This document shows, one piece after another, positions 9,349 through 17,390 of a DNA stretch of 64,000 nucleotides. The notes beneath the pieces were generated by a model that did not search any database, was not told where the DNA came from, and was given only the letters and a program-made list of their open reading frames with translations. A program made the translations under genes and the position numbers. Source of the DNA: Lachnospiraceae bacterium 10-1 (GTDB lineage Bacteria > Bacillota > Clostridia > Lachnospirales > Lachnospiraceae); assembly GCA_000403495.2 (NCBI GenBank), contig KE159799.1, positions 1,268,342-1,332,341 of the forward strand. The letters are read 5' to 3'. The stretch's first letter is position 1. The number at the start of each line of letters is the position of its first letter.

Positions 9349-10338
9349 TCAACATATGATATCCATATACTTCATTCTTTCAAGCGTGTAAGGGGTAAGA
9401 ATATTCTGTCCTTTCCCACCTCCCATAAGTCTATGCAGCTCCTCCACTGCTTTTGCGGAAATTTCTGCAAAATACTGTCTTACCGTATTCATCTGTTTTC
9501 CCACATATCCCATCAGAATAATGCCGTCAAACCCACAGACCGGCCTGAAAATATCCATTTCAGTCAGTGCTTTCATAGCTCCAATTGCCATTAAATCTGA
9601 TGCGCATACAACAACATCTTTATTTTTTCCATACTTCAGGGTAATGTTACGTGCCTGGAGCTCTGAAAATTCCCCGTTTCTGACTAATATAGTCAACCCC
9701 ATTTCTTTTACCAGATCGTTGATTCCCAAAAGGCGTTGTTCCGTAACATAACCATTCTTTTTCCCTGTAATATAAAGCACTCTCTTGCAGTTATTATCAA
9801 TAATCGTTCTTCGTGCCACATCATACTGGGCCCTGCGGTGATCAATTCCAATACAGGAAGTATTGCCATTGACAATAGGGGCATCCACCAGCACACATTT
9901 AAACTGCTCTTCCTCAATCAACCTCTGTAAAACCTTATTTTCTTTGGACAAACCGTAAACAATAATTCCGGTAATGCTCTGTGAACGCAGATATCTGGTA
10001 ATTTCCTCTGCTGTTTTATTTTGGAACATGGAAAAAAACAATGTGATTACATCAATATTTAATTCCATAGCCTTATTGATGGCTCCCTGAATATACTGCA
10101 TATTAATTTCGTCAATTGCCTGGGTTTTCACATTCAAATTAACAAGAAGAGCTACCCTTCCTGATTGTTTAGAGGAAAGCGCCGCCGCAACAGAATTGGG
10201 GACAAAGTTTAGTTCTTCCACGGCTTTATTCACTTTAATTTTTGTTTTTTCACTGACATTAGGATAATGATTCAGTACTTTTGAAACAGTGGAAATTGCC
10301 ACTCCCGCATGTTTCGCCACATCTTTTATTGATATCAT
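9349..10338 (-). CDS. LacI-family transcriptional regulator
   Basis: 329 residues. The N-terminal HTH (ISIKDVAKHAGVAISTVSKVLN) and hinge (VPNSVAAALS) are classic LacI, followed by a periplasmic-binding-protein-like ligand domain (about 60-325). The ATG at 10338 has GGAGG 6-7 nt upstream, whereas an upstream in-frame start would add 38 residues with no HTH match. A palindromic operator-like site lies 20 bp upstream, which suggests autoregulation. It interrupts the signalling block without an obvious sugar operon, so its target is unknown and may be distant. Confidence 0.9.
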   Translation of the reverse strand: MISIKDVAKHAGVAISTVSKVLNHYPNVSEKTKIKVNKAVEELNFVPNSVAAALSSKQSGRVALLVNLNVKTQAIDEINMQYIQGAINKAMELNIDVITLFFSMFQNKTAEEITRYLRSQSITGIIVYGLSKENKVLQRLIEEEQFKCVLVDAPIVNGNTSCIGIDHRRAQYDVARRTIIDNNCKRVLYITGKKNGYVTEQRLLGINDLVKEMGLTILVRNGEFSELQARNITLKYGKNKDVVVCASDLMAIGAMKALTEMDIFRPVCGFDGIILMGYVGKQMNTVRQYFAEISAKAVEELHRLMGGGKGQNILTPYTLERMKYMDIIC

Positions 10339-10357
10339 TTCGTGCCTCCAATTGTTC

Positions 10358-10371
10358 GGAAAACGATTTCC
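10358..10371. promoter_or_regulatory. LacI/cre-like operator upstream of the LacI-family gene
   Basis: GGAAAACGATTTCC is a near-perfect palindrome around a central CG, the typical form of LacI-family operators and catabolite-responsive elements. It ends 20 bp before the start codon of the adjacent LacI-type gene. Autoregulation is an inference; CcpA binding is an alternative. Confidence 0.5.
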
Positions 10372-10431
10372 ATTATTTATCATAACGAATGCATGGCAAA
10401 AATGCAAGTATATTCTCACAAAATTCAGAAC

Positions 10432-10467
10432 AAAAAAAGGAAACGCTTCCACGTAGAACGTTTCCTT
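10432..10467 (-). terminator. Intrinsic terminator after cheY
   Basis: The stem AAGGAAACG/CGTTTCCTT with an inner helix, followed on the minus strand by a run of T, lies 17 bp after the cheY stop. It separates cheY from the LacI-type gene. Confidence 0.8.
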
Positions 10468-10484
10468 TAAACCGACCTGTCTTT

Positions 10485-10847
10485 CTATGCCTGCAGTACT
10501 TTATCTAAGATTTTCATTACATCTTCCGTTTCATATGGCTTTGAGATAAACTCAGCTGCACCATATCTGATTGCCTGAATCATTTTTTCTTTTTGCCCTG
10601 CTGCCGTAATCATAATGACTTTCGCATCCGGGTTTGCCTTTTTAATCAGTTGAAGAGCCTCAATGCCATCTAATTTCGGCATTGTAATATCCATTGTCAC
10701 CAAATCAGGTTTAAGTCCCTTATATTTTAGATATCCGTCCTCGCCATCCACACCTTCACCTACAACGGTATGCCCGGCTTCTTCTAATATTTCCCTTAAT
10801 ATTCTACGAGATGTTCTTGAGTCGTCTACAATCAACACATTTGCCAT
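10485..10847 (-). CDS. cheY: Chemotaxis response regulator CheY
   Basis: A 120-residue single receiver with acidic pair D8-D9, phospho-acceptor D53 (VTMDITMP), switch Thr in MITAAG and Lys in ISKPYE, a close match to Firmicute CheY. A GGGAGG ribosome site lies inside the end of the upstream gene, whose stop is 2 bp away, so the two are translationally linked. That neighbour carries a CheX-type phosphatase motif, which fits a CheY plus CheY-P phosphatase pair. No flagellar genes are seen in the window, so the output could be motility elsewhere or a non-flagellar process. Confidence 0.9.
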   Translation of the reverse strand: MANVLIVDDSRTSRRILREILEEAGHTVVGEGVDGEDGYLKYKGLKPDLVTMDITMPKLDGIEALQLIKKANPDAKVIMITAAGQKEKMIQAIRYGAAEFISKPYETEDVMKILDKVLQA

Positions 10848-10849
10848 AC

Positions 10850-11746
10850 TTATACCTCCCGCTTCATTTCTATTTTATTGCCCAGCGCAATAATATAATT
10901 CACCTTCTGCCCCTGAATATGGACAGGCAGTATCAACATTTCCTCCCCTTCAACTGCGTTCACCTGGTTGCAAAATTCCGGAGGATAAAGTTCCAGTGAT
11001 ACCCCCCTATGGCTGACTGCGCTGGCATAAAGGCCATTGATGCAATTCAACAGCTCTCCTACTGCATCTAGTGCATCCTCGTTAACTTCTGTAAAAGCTT
11101 CCTGCCCAAATATTGAGGCTACCGGCCAAAGGGCCTGCCCTTTTCCTGCCATTCCACAGGTAACGCTTGGATCACCTTCCACAAACTGAATTGCCGCATT
11201 ATCTGCTTCGCACCTTGATGTTATGTATGCTTTTTCAGGATAAACTTCTGCATCCACGCACCGCATCAGCGTACGCAGTGCAGTACCGGCAACCTCTAAG
11301 TATTCCCCGCCTTCAATGGGCATATAAAGAGGCAGTATCCTGTCGATATCATCACTTTTAATATCCTCAATGTTTGAAGATGTAAACTGGTTATCATGCT
11401 TAAAATCTACCATATACTGCTCTAGCTGTTCCACTGTCATTAACTGTTGATTTTCTAATGCCTGTGCAAATGCAAGATATGCATTCCCCTGTTTTTTAAG
11501 AAGCGACTCCACCTGACCTTGGGTTAAATATTTCTTTTCTATTGCAATATCTCCAAAGCGTTTATCCATCGTAGTCTGAAGCTTATTCACTTTATCAGCT
11601 TCTTCCTGCGTCATTAAGCCCTCTGCAACTGCAATAAGCCCCAGTTTTACCCGAACCTTTCTCTGTTCTGCCAAAAGATCCTTAAATTGTTCAATAGAAA
11701 TAACGCCCTTACTTACCAGGTAATTCCCCACAATACTAGAAACCAT
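10850..11746 (-). CDS. CheX-like CheY-P phosphatase with N-terminal MshEN-like repeats
   Basis: 298 residues. The C-terminal half (about 130-298) resembles CheX/CheC and holds the phosphatase signature E231-x2-N234 followed 22 residues later by P256. The N-terminal third has repeats of the pattern LGxxAxxxGLMTxEEA and FGDIAIEKKYLTQGQV, similar to MshEN units that in other proteins bind c-di-GMP. The ATG at 11746 has GGAGG at 6-nt spacing; an upstream ATG is only 1 nt from it. Dephosphorylation of the neighbouring CheY is inferred from motif and context. c-di-GMP binding is speculative. Confidence 0.7.
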   Translation of the reverse strand: MVSSIVGNYLVSKGVISIEQFKDLLAEQRKVRVKLGLIAVAEGLMTQEEADKVNKLQTTMDKRFGDIAIEKKYLTQGQVESLLKKQGNAYLAFAQALENQQLMTVEQLEQYMVDFKHDNQFTSSNIEDIKSDDIDRILPLYMPIEGGEYLEVAGTALRTLMRCVDAEVYPEKAYITSRCEADNAAIQFVEGDPSVTCGMAGKGQALWPVASIFGQEAFTEVNEDALDAVGELLNCINGLYASAVSHRGVSLELYPPEFCNQVNAVEGEEMLILPVHIQGQKVNYIIALGNKIEMKREV

Positions 11747-11865
11747 ACCATACCTCCTCAATAAGAAACGAATGCCAGACCGCAAATGCTGTATGCAAGT
11801 GATAGCAGTGTCTGGCTTTATTACATAATATAAGAATAATATATTTATCTTTTTTAGTCAATGAA

Positions 11866-11917
11866 AAAATATCCCCGAAAGGCGTCTTTTCGACGCCTGA
11901 CGGGGCTTTTTTCCATC
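11866..11917 (-). terminator. Strong bidirectional-looking terminator after phosphofructokinase
   Basis: A GC-rich stem CCCCG..GGCGTC/GACGCC..CGGGG is flanked by T runs on both strands (TTTTTT on plus, ATTTTTTC on minus). It closes the phosphofructokinase transcript 34 bp after its stop. Confidence 0.85.
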
Positions 11918-11950
11918 ATGGGGCACATACAAATGCCCTCTGTTTTACAT

Positions 11951-13180
11951 TTATTTTCTTACAAGGTGGCGTGGCAGACCATTCACAAAAATAGGCAGTA
12001 ATTCACCCATAATAAGCGGTCTTGCATATTTTACATAACCGTCGTTTAAATTGCATCCGTCTTCTGTGATCCACTCTGCCGGAACAGGTCTTTCCACATT
12101 TGCGATTGCATGGATATCATATGCGCTTGTTCCGCACTGATAAGGATCATCACCGTTTCTGTCTAATGTGATCATCATGCCAGTTTTTCCCTCTTCTGCC
12201 GCTATTACAGCATCATGGCCAGCCTGGAATGCTTCGTTAATGTCTGTCAGTGAAGCAAGATGAGTTGCCGCACGCTGAAGAGTGGAAAACTCTACCGCTC
12301 TGGTTTTAAGTCCTGTCTCTGATGCAATCTGCTGAGCAAGATAAGCTGCCGTACCGGACATCTGCTTGTGTCCAAATGCATCCACTGCAACATTTTCATT
12401 TGCAAGTTCGCATACATAACGTCCGTCAGCAATATGAATTCCTTCGGAAACAGCAATTACTACAGAAGATTTGGTTGCTGCCAGTTCTTTTACCTTAGCC
12501 ATGAATGCATCCATATCAAATACCTTTTCAGGCAGATAAATTGCATCGCATCCACTGCAGTCGTCTCCCTTTGCCAGGGCTGCTGCCGCTGTAAGCCATC
12601 CTGCATTACGTCCCATGATTTCCACAATACAGATAGTTGGCTTCTTAGCACCAAAAGACTCATTATCACGAATAATTTCTTTTAAGCTGGTTGCAATGTA
12701 TTTTGCTGCGCTGCCATAACCGGGACAGTGATCTGTTACAGGAAGATCATTATCGATGGTCTTAGGCACACCCATAAATCTCTGTGGTTTTCCATGTGCT
12801 GCTGCGTAATCAGACAGCATTTTTACTGTATCCATAGAATCATTTCCACCAGCATAGAACAGACATTCAATATCATGCTTTTCCATGATCTCAAATACCT
12901 TCTCATATACGTCTTCATGTCCCTCGATCTTAGGCATTTTAAAACGACATGAGCCTAAAAATGCAGAAGGAGTTCTCTTTAACAATTCAATTCCTGTAGG
13001 ATCATCCAGATAATCTTCAAGTTCGATCATCTTGTCCTCCAAAAATCCCTCAATACCATGAACCATACCGTATACTTTCTTAACGCCGATCTGCTTTGCC
13101 GCTGCATACACGCCTGCAACAGATGAGTTGATTACGGCTGTAGGTCCGCCGGACTGTCCAACTACAATATTTCCTTTCAT
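11951..13180 (-). CDS. Phosphofructokinase, probably pyrophosphate-dependent
   Basis: 409 residues in the PFK fold. It phosphorylates fructose 6-phosphate in glycolysis. The GQSGGPTAVIN start and IMGRNAGWL block are typical. The donor-site motifs read GGNDS (111-115) and PKTIDND (139-145). ATP enzymes normally have GGDGS and PGTIDND, while the Lys in PKTIDND is typical of PPi-using enzymes; GGND in place of GGDD is a small deviation. The ATG at 13180 has AGGAGAGG at 6-7 nt; an upstream extension of 15 residues is unlikely. It is monocistronic. Confidence 0.85.
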   Translation of the reverse strand: MKGNIVVGQSGGPTAVINSSVAGVYAAAKQIGVKKVYGMVHGIEGFLEDKMIELEDYLDDPTGIELLKRTPSAFLGSCRFKMPKIEGHEDVYEKVFEIMEKHDIECLFYAGGNDSMDTVKMLSDYAAAHGKPQRFMGVPKTIDNDLPVTDHCPGYGSAAKYIATSLKEIIRDNESFGAKKPTICIVEIMGRNAGWLTAAAALAKGDDCSGCDAIYLPEKVFDMDAFMAKVKELAATKSSVVIAVSEGIHIADGRYVCELANENVAVDAFGHKQMSGTAAYLAQQIASETGLKTRAVEFSTLQRAATHLASLTDINEAFQAGHDAVIAAEEGKTGMMITLDRNGDDPYQCGTSAYDIHAIANVERPVPAEWITEDGCNLNDGYVKYARPLIMGELLPIFVNGLPRHLVRK

Positions 13181-13274
13181 TTCAACCTCTCCTTTATCTT
13201 TATTTTTTCTTTTTAAATTCATCATTTAGAAGTATAGCAGATTCCATTTTTTCTGACAAGTAGCATTCCCATAT

Positions 13275-14213
13275 TTAGGCAAAGGAGGCTCCACAGTAAA
13301 CTGCATATATCAGAAGAAGCACTATCCCCTGAAGTCTGGATGATTTCTTCCTCACTAAAATGGGTACGATAAGCACCGCCATTACCAGACAGGCTAAAGG
13401 CATATCCACTTTCACTGCGGAAGGTTCTAAGGGGATCCCGGCAACAGCCGAAGGAATTCCGATCACCAAAAGCAGATTTAAAAGATTGGCGCCAATTACA
13501 TTTCCAAGCCCAACATTTCCATATCCTTTAATCAGAGACATGACAGAAGTCATAAGCTCAGGCAGGGAGGTTCCAAGGGCAATAAATGTGACGGCAATTA
13601 CACGCTCAGGCACGCCGAATGCCTCTGCAATTATAATTCCATTGTTCACCAGAAGCTTCGCTCCTACAAATAAAAAGGCGGCACAGACCACCAGAATAAT
13701 CAGTTGAACCGGAATGGAAATTTTTTCTTCCTCTTCCTCCTTTTTTTCACTTCCGCCCTCTAAAGGAGCCCGCATCACAGTTATGCAGGCATATGCTACA
13801 AACAGAACTAACAAAATAACTCCCACCGGCCGGTTAAATGCCCCTGTCATAAAACCACACACATTCATTCCGATCAGCACCAGAAAGAAAAAGGCGCTGC
13901 GCCACCACATAGAAGCCCTTTCCACCTGCCCCGACGGGCGAATCAATTGAGTAATTCCTGCAATCAATGCGGTATTGCAGATAATAGAACCAAATGCATT
14001 TCCGGCGGCAATTGCTGCTGAACCATCAAAGGCCGCTGTAGTGGAAACCAAAATTTCCGGCAGAGTAGTTCCAAGGCTTACAATGGTTGCCCCCACAACG
14101 ATCTGCGGGATGCCAAGCTTTTTTGCAATTGCTACCGCCGCGTCCACCAGTCTGTCTCCGCCCAGGCAAATCAAGATTAATCCTGTTACAAATAAAATTA
14201 CCGCTTTTACCAT
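13275..14213 (-). CDS. Calcium/sodium (cation) antiporter, CaCA family
   Basis: 312 hydrophobic residues in two inverted halves. Each half carries the alpha-repeat signature: GATIVSLGTTLPE with GNAFGSIICN in the first, and FIALGTSLPE with GNVIGANLLN in the second, as in YrbG-type exchangers. It exports Ca2+, or possibly another divalent cation such as Mn2+, across the membrane. A charged Glu/Lys-rich loop lies between the halves. The ATG at 14213 has AAAGGA upstream. A leader with a yybP-ykoY-like Mn riboswitch and terminator precedes it, which argues for a role in manganese or general divalent homeostasis. Confidence 0.9.
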   Translation of the reverse strand: MVKAVILFVTGLILICLGGDRLVDAAVAIAKKLGIPQIVVGATIVSLGTTLPEILVSTTAAFDGSAAIAAGNAFGSIICNTALIAGITQLIRPSGQVERASMWWRSAFFFLVLIGMNVCGFMTGAFNRPVGVILLVLFVAYACITVMRAPLEGGSEKKEEEEEKISIPVQLIILVVCAAFLFVGAKLLVNNGIIIAEAFGVPERVIAVTFIALGTSLPELMTSVMSLIKGYGNVGLGNVIGANLLNLLLVIGIPSAVAGIPLEPSAVKVDMPLACLVMAVLIVPILVRKKSSRLQGIVLLLIYAVYCGASFA

Positions 14214-14276
14214 TTTTCTTTTTCCTTTCTTCTTAAAAAGTATTCCACTTGGAAGCTCAAAAAAACTTTTAATATG

Positions 14277-14319
14277 AAAAAAAGACTCCTGACGCACAAT
14301 TTATGTGTGTCAAAAGTCT
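14277..14319 (-). terminator. Riboswitch-controlled terminator
   Basis: On the minus strand AGACTTTTGAC..CACA pairs with TGTG..GTCAGGAGTCT and is followed by seven T. The 5' arm reuses the closing-stem strand (GAGACTTTT) of the aptamer at 14311-14403, so aptamer folding and termination exclude each other. Confidence 0.8.
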
Positions 14320-14403
14320 CGTACTTCCTTAGTCTGTGGAAGTGTCCAGCCACGGCAGATGCCGGAGTTTGTTGACTGAACGCTTTTTACTACTCCCTTT
14401 TAA
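14311..14403 (-). ncRNA. yybP-ykoY (manganese) riboswitch aptamer
   Basis: The leader of the cation antiporter contains AAAAGGGAGTAG at its 5' side and ACGAGACTTTT at its 3' side. These match the paired conserved strands of yybP-ykoY RNAs (GGGGAGUAG and CGAGACC), with AAAAG/CTTTT forming P1. Internal stems include the CCGGCATCTGCCGTGG region. This class binds Mn2+ and turns on exporters. The overlap with the terminator predicts ligand-stabilised antitermination, an ON switch. Assignment is from motif memory, not from a covariance search. Confidence 0.7.
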
Positions 14404-14438
14404 CTTGAAGAAAATTTTACCAGAAAACCATATTTATG

Positions 14439-15806
14439 TCAAACAATTTTCTGCAAAGCCTCCTTTGAAAGTATTTTTTTAATATGGGTAAGAAATAAAA
14501 CAGCTGCCGTTGTTGCCGACACAATATCCGACACAGGCTCCGCATAATAAATACCCATAACACCAAATCTAAGAGGCAGAATCAGGGCAAGAGGGATTAA
14601 CAGAATTACTTTCCTGAACACGGCGATAAACAAAGAGATCTTCGCCTGTCCCAAAGCAAGAAAGGTAGGCTGTATTCCCTGCTGGATTCCAAACACCAGC
14701 ATACCGCACATAAAGATCGGCATCATTTCTTCCACCAGCCCAATCAGCCGCACATCATTGGTAAACAGCCCTGCAAAAAATGCCGGATACCAAATAATAA
14801 GCAAAGTTGCTCCGGCTGCAAACAAAAAACAGGTACCAATCATTACCCGGTAAAGCTTTTTTACCCGTTCAAAATTACCAGCACCAAAATTATAGCTGAT
14901 GATTGGCTGCACCCCCTGGGTAAATCCCCCTAAAGGCGCTGCATACATCTGCATCACACTCTGCATAATCGTGAGCGAACCCACATACAAATCTCCCCCA
15001 TACCTTTGCAAGCCGCTGTTTAATACAATACTGATCAGACTTTCCGTTGCACGCATGATAAAAGGTGATATTCCCAGCGCCATTACACTTCCAATAACAG
15101 AAAAATCCGGTTTCATTGCACTCCATTTAATCGTCAGAGACGACCTTTTACTAATTAGAAATCCTACTGTCCAAAGCGCACTTAGTGCCTGGGAGATCAC
15201 AGTTGCCCTTGCTGCTCCTTTTACTCCCATATGGAAAACAAAAATAAAAATCGGATCTAAAATAATATTTGCCGCCGCTCCTATAAGGACTGCAGTCATT
15301 GCAGTTCTTGACCGCCCCTGGGAAATAATGAATGCATTCAGCCCCAGAGCAAGTTCCACAAAAATCGTTCCCATCAGATAAATCGTCATGTAATCCACTG
15401 CATAGCCAATGGTTGCATCACTGGCTCCAAAAACATACAACAGGGGCTTCTGAAACAGATAAAAGAAAGTCATTAAAACCACTGTAAAAAACAACAGCAT
15501 GGTTACCCCATTGCCTAATATTTTCTCTGCTCTCTTTCGATCCCCCTTTCCAAGCCAAATCGCTGCCAGAGGAGCTCCTCCTGCTCCCACAAAAGCAGAA
15601 AAAGCCGAAACCAGGGTAACAATAGGAAAAGTAACGCCTACACCGGTCAGTGCCTCCATTCCAACGCCTTCAATATGCCCAATATAGATTCTGTCCACAA
15701 TGCTGTATAAAATATTGATAATCTGTGCAACAATTGAAGGAACTGCCATGCTAAGCATAAGCTTTCCTATCTTTTCCGTTGCCATTTTTTGCTCTTTATC
15801 CTGCAT
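14439..15806 (-). CDS. MATE-family multidrug efflux transporter
   Basis: 455 residues with about 12 hydrophobic segments in two MatE halves. Family hallmarks are the KLMLSMAVPSIVAQ start, IVDRIYIGH in the first helix pair, and PIISYNFGAGNFERV between halves. It would export drugs or metabolites in exchange for Na+ or H+. The ATG at 15806 has AGAGGTGG at 5 nt; an in-frame GTG three codons earlier overlaps that site. It runs from the same strand as tRNA-Leu but is separated by a terminator. A second MATE gene lies at 19998. Confidence 0.92.
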   Translation of the reverse strand: MQDKEQKMATEKIGKLMLSMAVPSIVAQIINILYSIVDRIYIGHIEGVGMEALTGVGVTFPIVTLVSAFSAFVGAGGAPLAAIWLGKGDRKRAEKILGNGVTMLLFFTVVLMTFFYLFQKPLLYVFGASDATIGYAVDYMTIYLMGTIFVELALGLNAFIISQGRSRTAMTAVLIGAAANIILDPIFIFVFHMGVKGAARATVISQALSALWTVGFLISKRSSLTIKWSAMKPDFSVIGSVMALGISPFIMRATESLISIVLNSGLQRYGGDLYVGSLTIMQSVMQMYAAPLGGFTQGVQPIISYNFGAGNFERVKKLYRVMIGTCFLFAAGATLLIIWYPAFFAGLFTNDVRLIGLVEEMMPIFMCGMLVFGIQQGIQPTFLALGQAKISLFIAVFRKVILLIPLALILPLRFGVMGIYYAEPVSDIVSATTAAVLFLTHIKKILSKEALQKIV

Positions 15807-15892
15807 CTGTTCCACCTCTTTTTTCTATATTGTCTAAAGGCTCTTACCTTAATTGTATTTAACACCTCACACGCCGCAAACCAGCCTGCTGA

Positions 15893-15928
15893 CAAAAAAG
15901 CAGCAGTACCTGTTAAGATGCTGCTGCC
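15893..15928 (-). terminator. Terminator downstream of tRNA-Leu
   Basis: On the minus strand the stem GCAGCA/TGCTGC is followed by TTTTTT, about 36 bp past the tRNA-Leu gene. It isolates the tRNA transcript from the MATE gene. Confidence 0.75.
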
Positions 15929-15963
15929 CTTTAGGCAGATAAACCTAAAAAATAAATATTTTA

Positions 15964-16045
15964 TGCGGTTAGTGGGACTTGAACCCACACGCCTTTCAGC
16001 ACAAGAACCTAAATCTTGCATGTCTGCCAATTCCATCATAACCGC
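15964..16045 (-). tRNA. tRNA-Leu (anticodon TAG)
   Basis: A complete cloverleaf: acceptor GCGGTTA/TAACCGC with discriminator A, anticodon stem CAAGA/TCTTG around loop TTTAGGT (anticodon TAG), a variable arm and a GGTTCAAGTCC T arm. At 82 nt it has the long variable arm expected for a class II leucine tRNA. No CCA is encoded. Confidence 0.95.
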
Positions 16046-16112
16046 TTTTGCTGCCTACTCATAGTATCATCAAAAGCACCATCTGTCAATCGGCATTCAA
16101 ATACCTGTTTCC

Positions 16113-16556
16113 TTACGCTTTTTTCTCCTGCTGCTCATCTAAGCTGATTTTTTCGTTCTTTTCACTCTTTACAGTGTTTCTCACCGGCTGTACCTCTGAA
16201 GTCATGGTACACTTGCCGTCAAAGCTTGCCCCTTCGTCAATTACTAGAGATCTTGCAGCAATATTTCCATTTACCTTACCTGTAGAAAGAATCTCCAGCT
16301 TTCCAAGGGATGTAATATCTCCATCCACTCTTCCGGAAATAATAATATTCTTGGCTGACACATTTCCTTTAACTACTCCTTCAGGCCCAAGAATCATTTC
16401 CTCATCAGAGGTACAGTTTCCATTTACCGTACCGTCCACCCGAACAGTTCCTGATGTCTTAAGATTTCCGTCAAAAACGGTTCCCTCACCGAGCACTGTG
16501 CTGACCTTTGTTTTCGTTCCTGCTGTTGCCATTGTGTTTTTGTTTTTTCCTATCAT
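16113..16556 (-). CDS. Bactofilin (polymer-forming cytoskeletal protein)
   Basis: 147 residues. The middle (about 20-110) is a right-handed beta-helix repeat with glycine-spaced strands (VDGTVNGNCTS, GPEGVVKGNV, SGRVDGDIT, STGKVNGNIA), the bactofilin core, flanked by polar disordered tails. Such proteins self-assemble at the membrane without nucleotide and often recruit wall enzymes. It lies 15 bp downstream of an M23-like membrane protein gene, a pairing seen in other bacteria, so the two probably form one wall-associated complex. Confidence 0.92.
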   Translation of the reverse strand: MIGKNKNTMATAGTKTKVSTVLGEGTVFDGNLKTSGTVRVDGTVNGNCTSDEEMILGPEGVVKGNVSAKNIIISGRVDGDITSLGKLEILSTGKVNGNIAARSLVIDEGASFDGKCTMTSEVQPVRNTVKSEKNEKISLDEQQEKKA

Positions 16557-16571
16557 TATATTAATCTCCTT

Positions 16572-17306
16572 TTATCCTTTTGCATCAATAATATTGATGG
16601 GGTCTATTGGTTCACCTTCAAGAAATACCTGATAATCCAATTGGGTGTTTTCCAGCGTAATCGTGATCAACTCTGATCCTGATGTAACCTGATCTCCTTC
16701 CTGCACATTGAGCTGAGCCTCCTGATTACACATGTAACGGGTTTGATAGCCATTTTCATGCTCAATCTCAATAATATAGGGATATGTATCATCAGAGCTG
16801 ATTGTTGTAACCGTACCATCTTCCGTTGCAATAATACTGTCTTCCACCTGCATGCCAAAAGACATGTAAGGCTGATCTGGTGAATAGGACGATATCACAA
16901 GAGCCACTCCGGAAGATGGAAAACGATTCGGATACGTTCCTTCTTGTTCCGGTTCCTGCTCCACCACTGTTTCTACATTTGTCAGACTATCTGCCCCTTT
17001 ACTCTGCAGTACTTCCAATTCCTCTGATACTTTCGTCAGTTCACCGCTTAACCGTTCATTTTCTTCCTTCAGCTGCTGTGCCTGCTGCTCACCAGATATG
17101 ATCTGTTTATGTAAGGCCGCCTGATTTTCAAGAACATATACAGCCCAGCAGGACATTCCTGCCGCTATGGCACAAAGAAGAAACAAGAAAACTGCAATCA
17201 GGTGAAAGGATGACTTTGAAACCCGGTACTTCTTAATACTTTTTCCTGTATTGGAAACCATAAGTACAGAAAAAATTTCTTTTCGTTTATGCCTTTTCTG
17301 TTCCAT
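16572..17306 (-). CDS. Membrane-anchored M23-like protein lacking catalytic residues
   Basis: 244 residues. A basic N-terminus and one membrane helix (about 30-54) precede an extracytoplasmic coiled coil (about 55-100) and a C-terminal LytM/M23-type beta domain (about 130-240). Active M23 peptidases need HxxxD and HxH zinc ligands. Here the first site reads SFGMQVED and the last LDYQVFLEGEPIDP, in place of the usual LHF(E/R)... and with no His, so it is probably not an endopeptidase. It may act as an adaptor or activator tethered to the neighbouring bactofilin. Confidence 0.8.
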   Translation of the reverse strand: MEQKRHKRKEIFSVLMVSNTGKSIKKYRVSKSSFHLIAVFLFLLCAIAAGMSCWAVYVLENQAALHKQIISGEQQAQQLKEENERLSGELTKVSEELEVLQSKGADSLTNVETVVEQEPEQEGTYPNRFPSSGVALVISSYSPDQPYMSFGMQVEDSIIATEDGTVTTISSDDTYPYIIEIEHENGYQTRYMCNQEAQLNVQEGDQVTSGSELITITLENTQLDYQVFLEGEPIDPINIIDAKG

Positions 17307-17390
17307 ATTAACTATAACCTCCCATGACTAGTATGATAGAAAAAAAAAACACTTCTGTCAAGGAAGGAACGCCAAATGATGAACAAAAAG

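Noticed and set aside
16648-17000. M23 gene considered as an active endopeptidase
   Set aside because: Neither the HxxxD nor the HxH zinc ligand motif is present.
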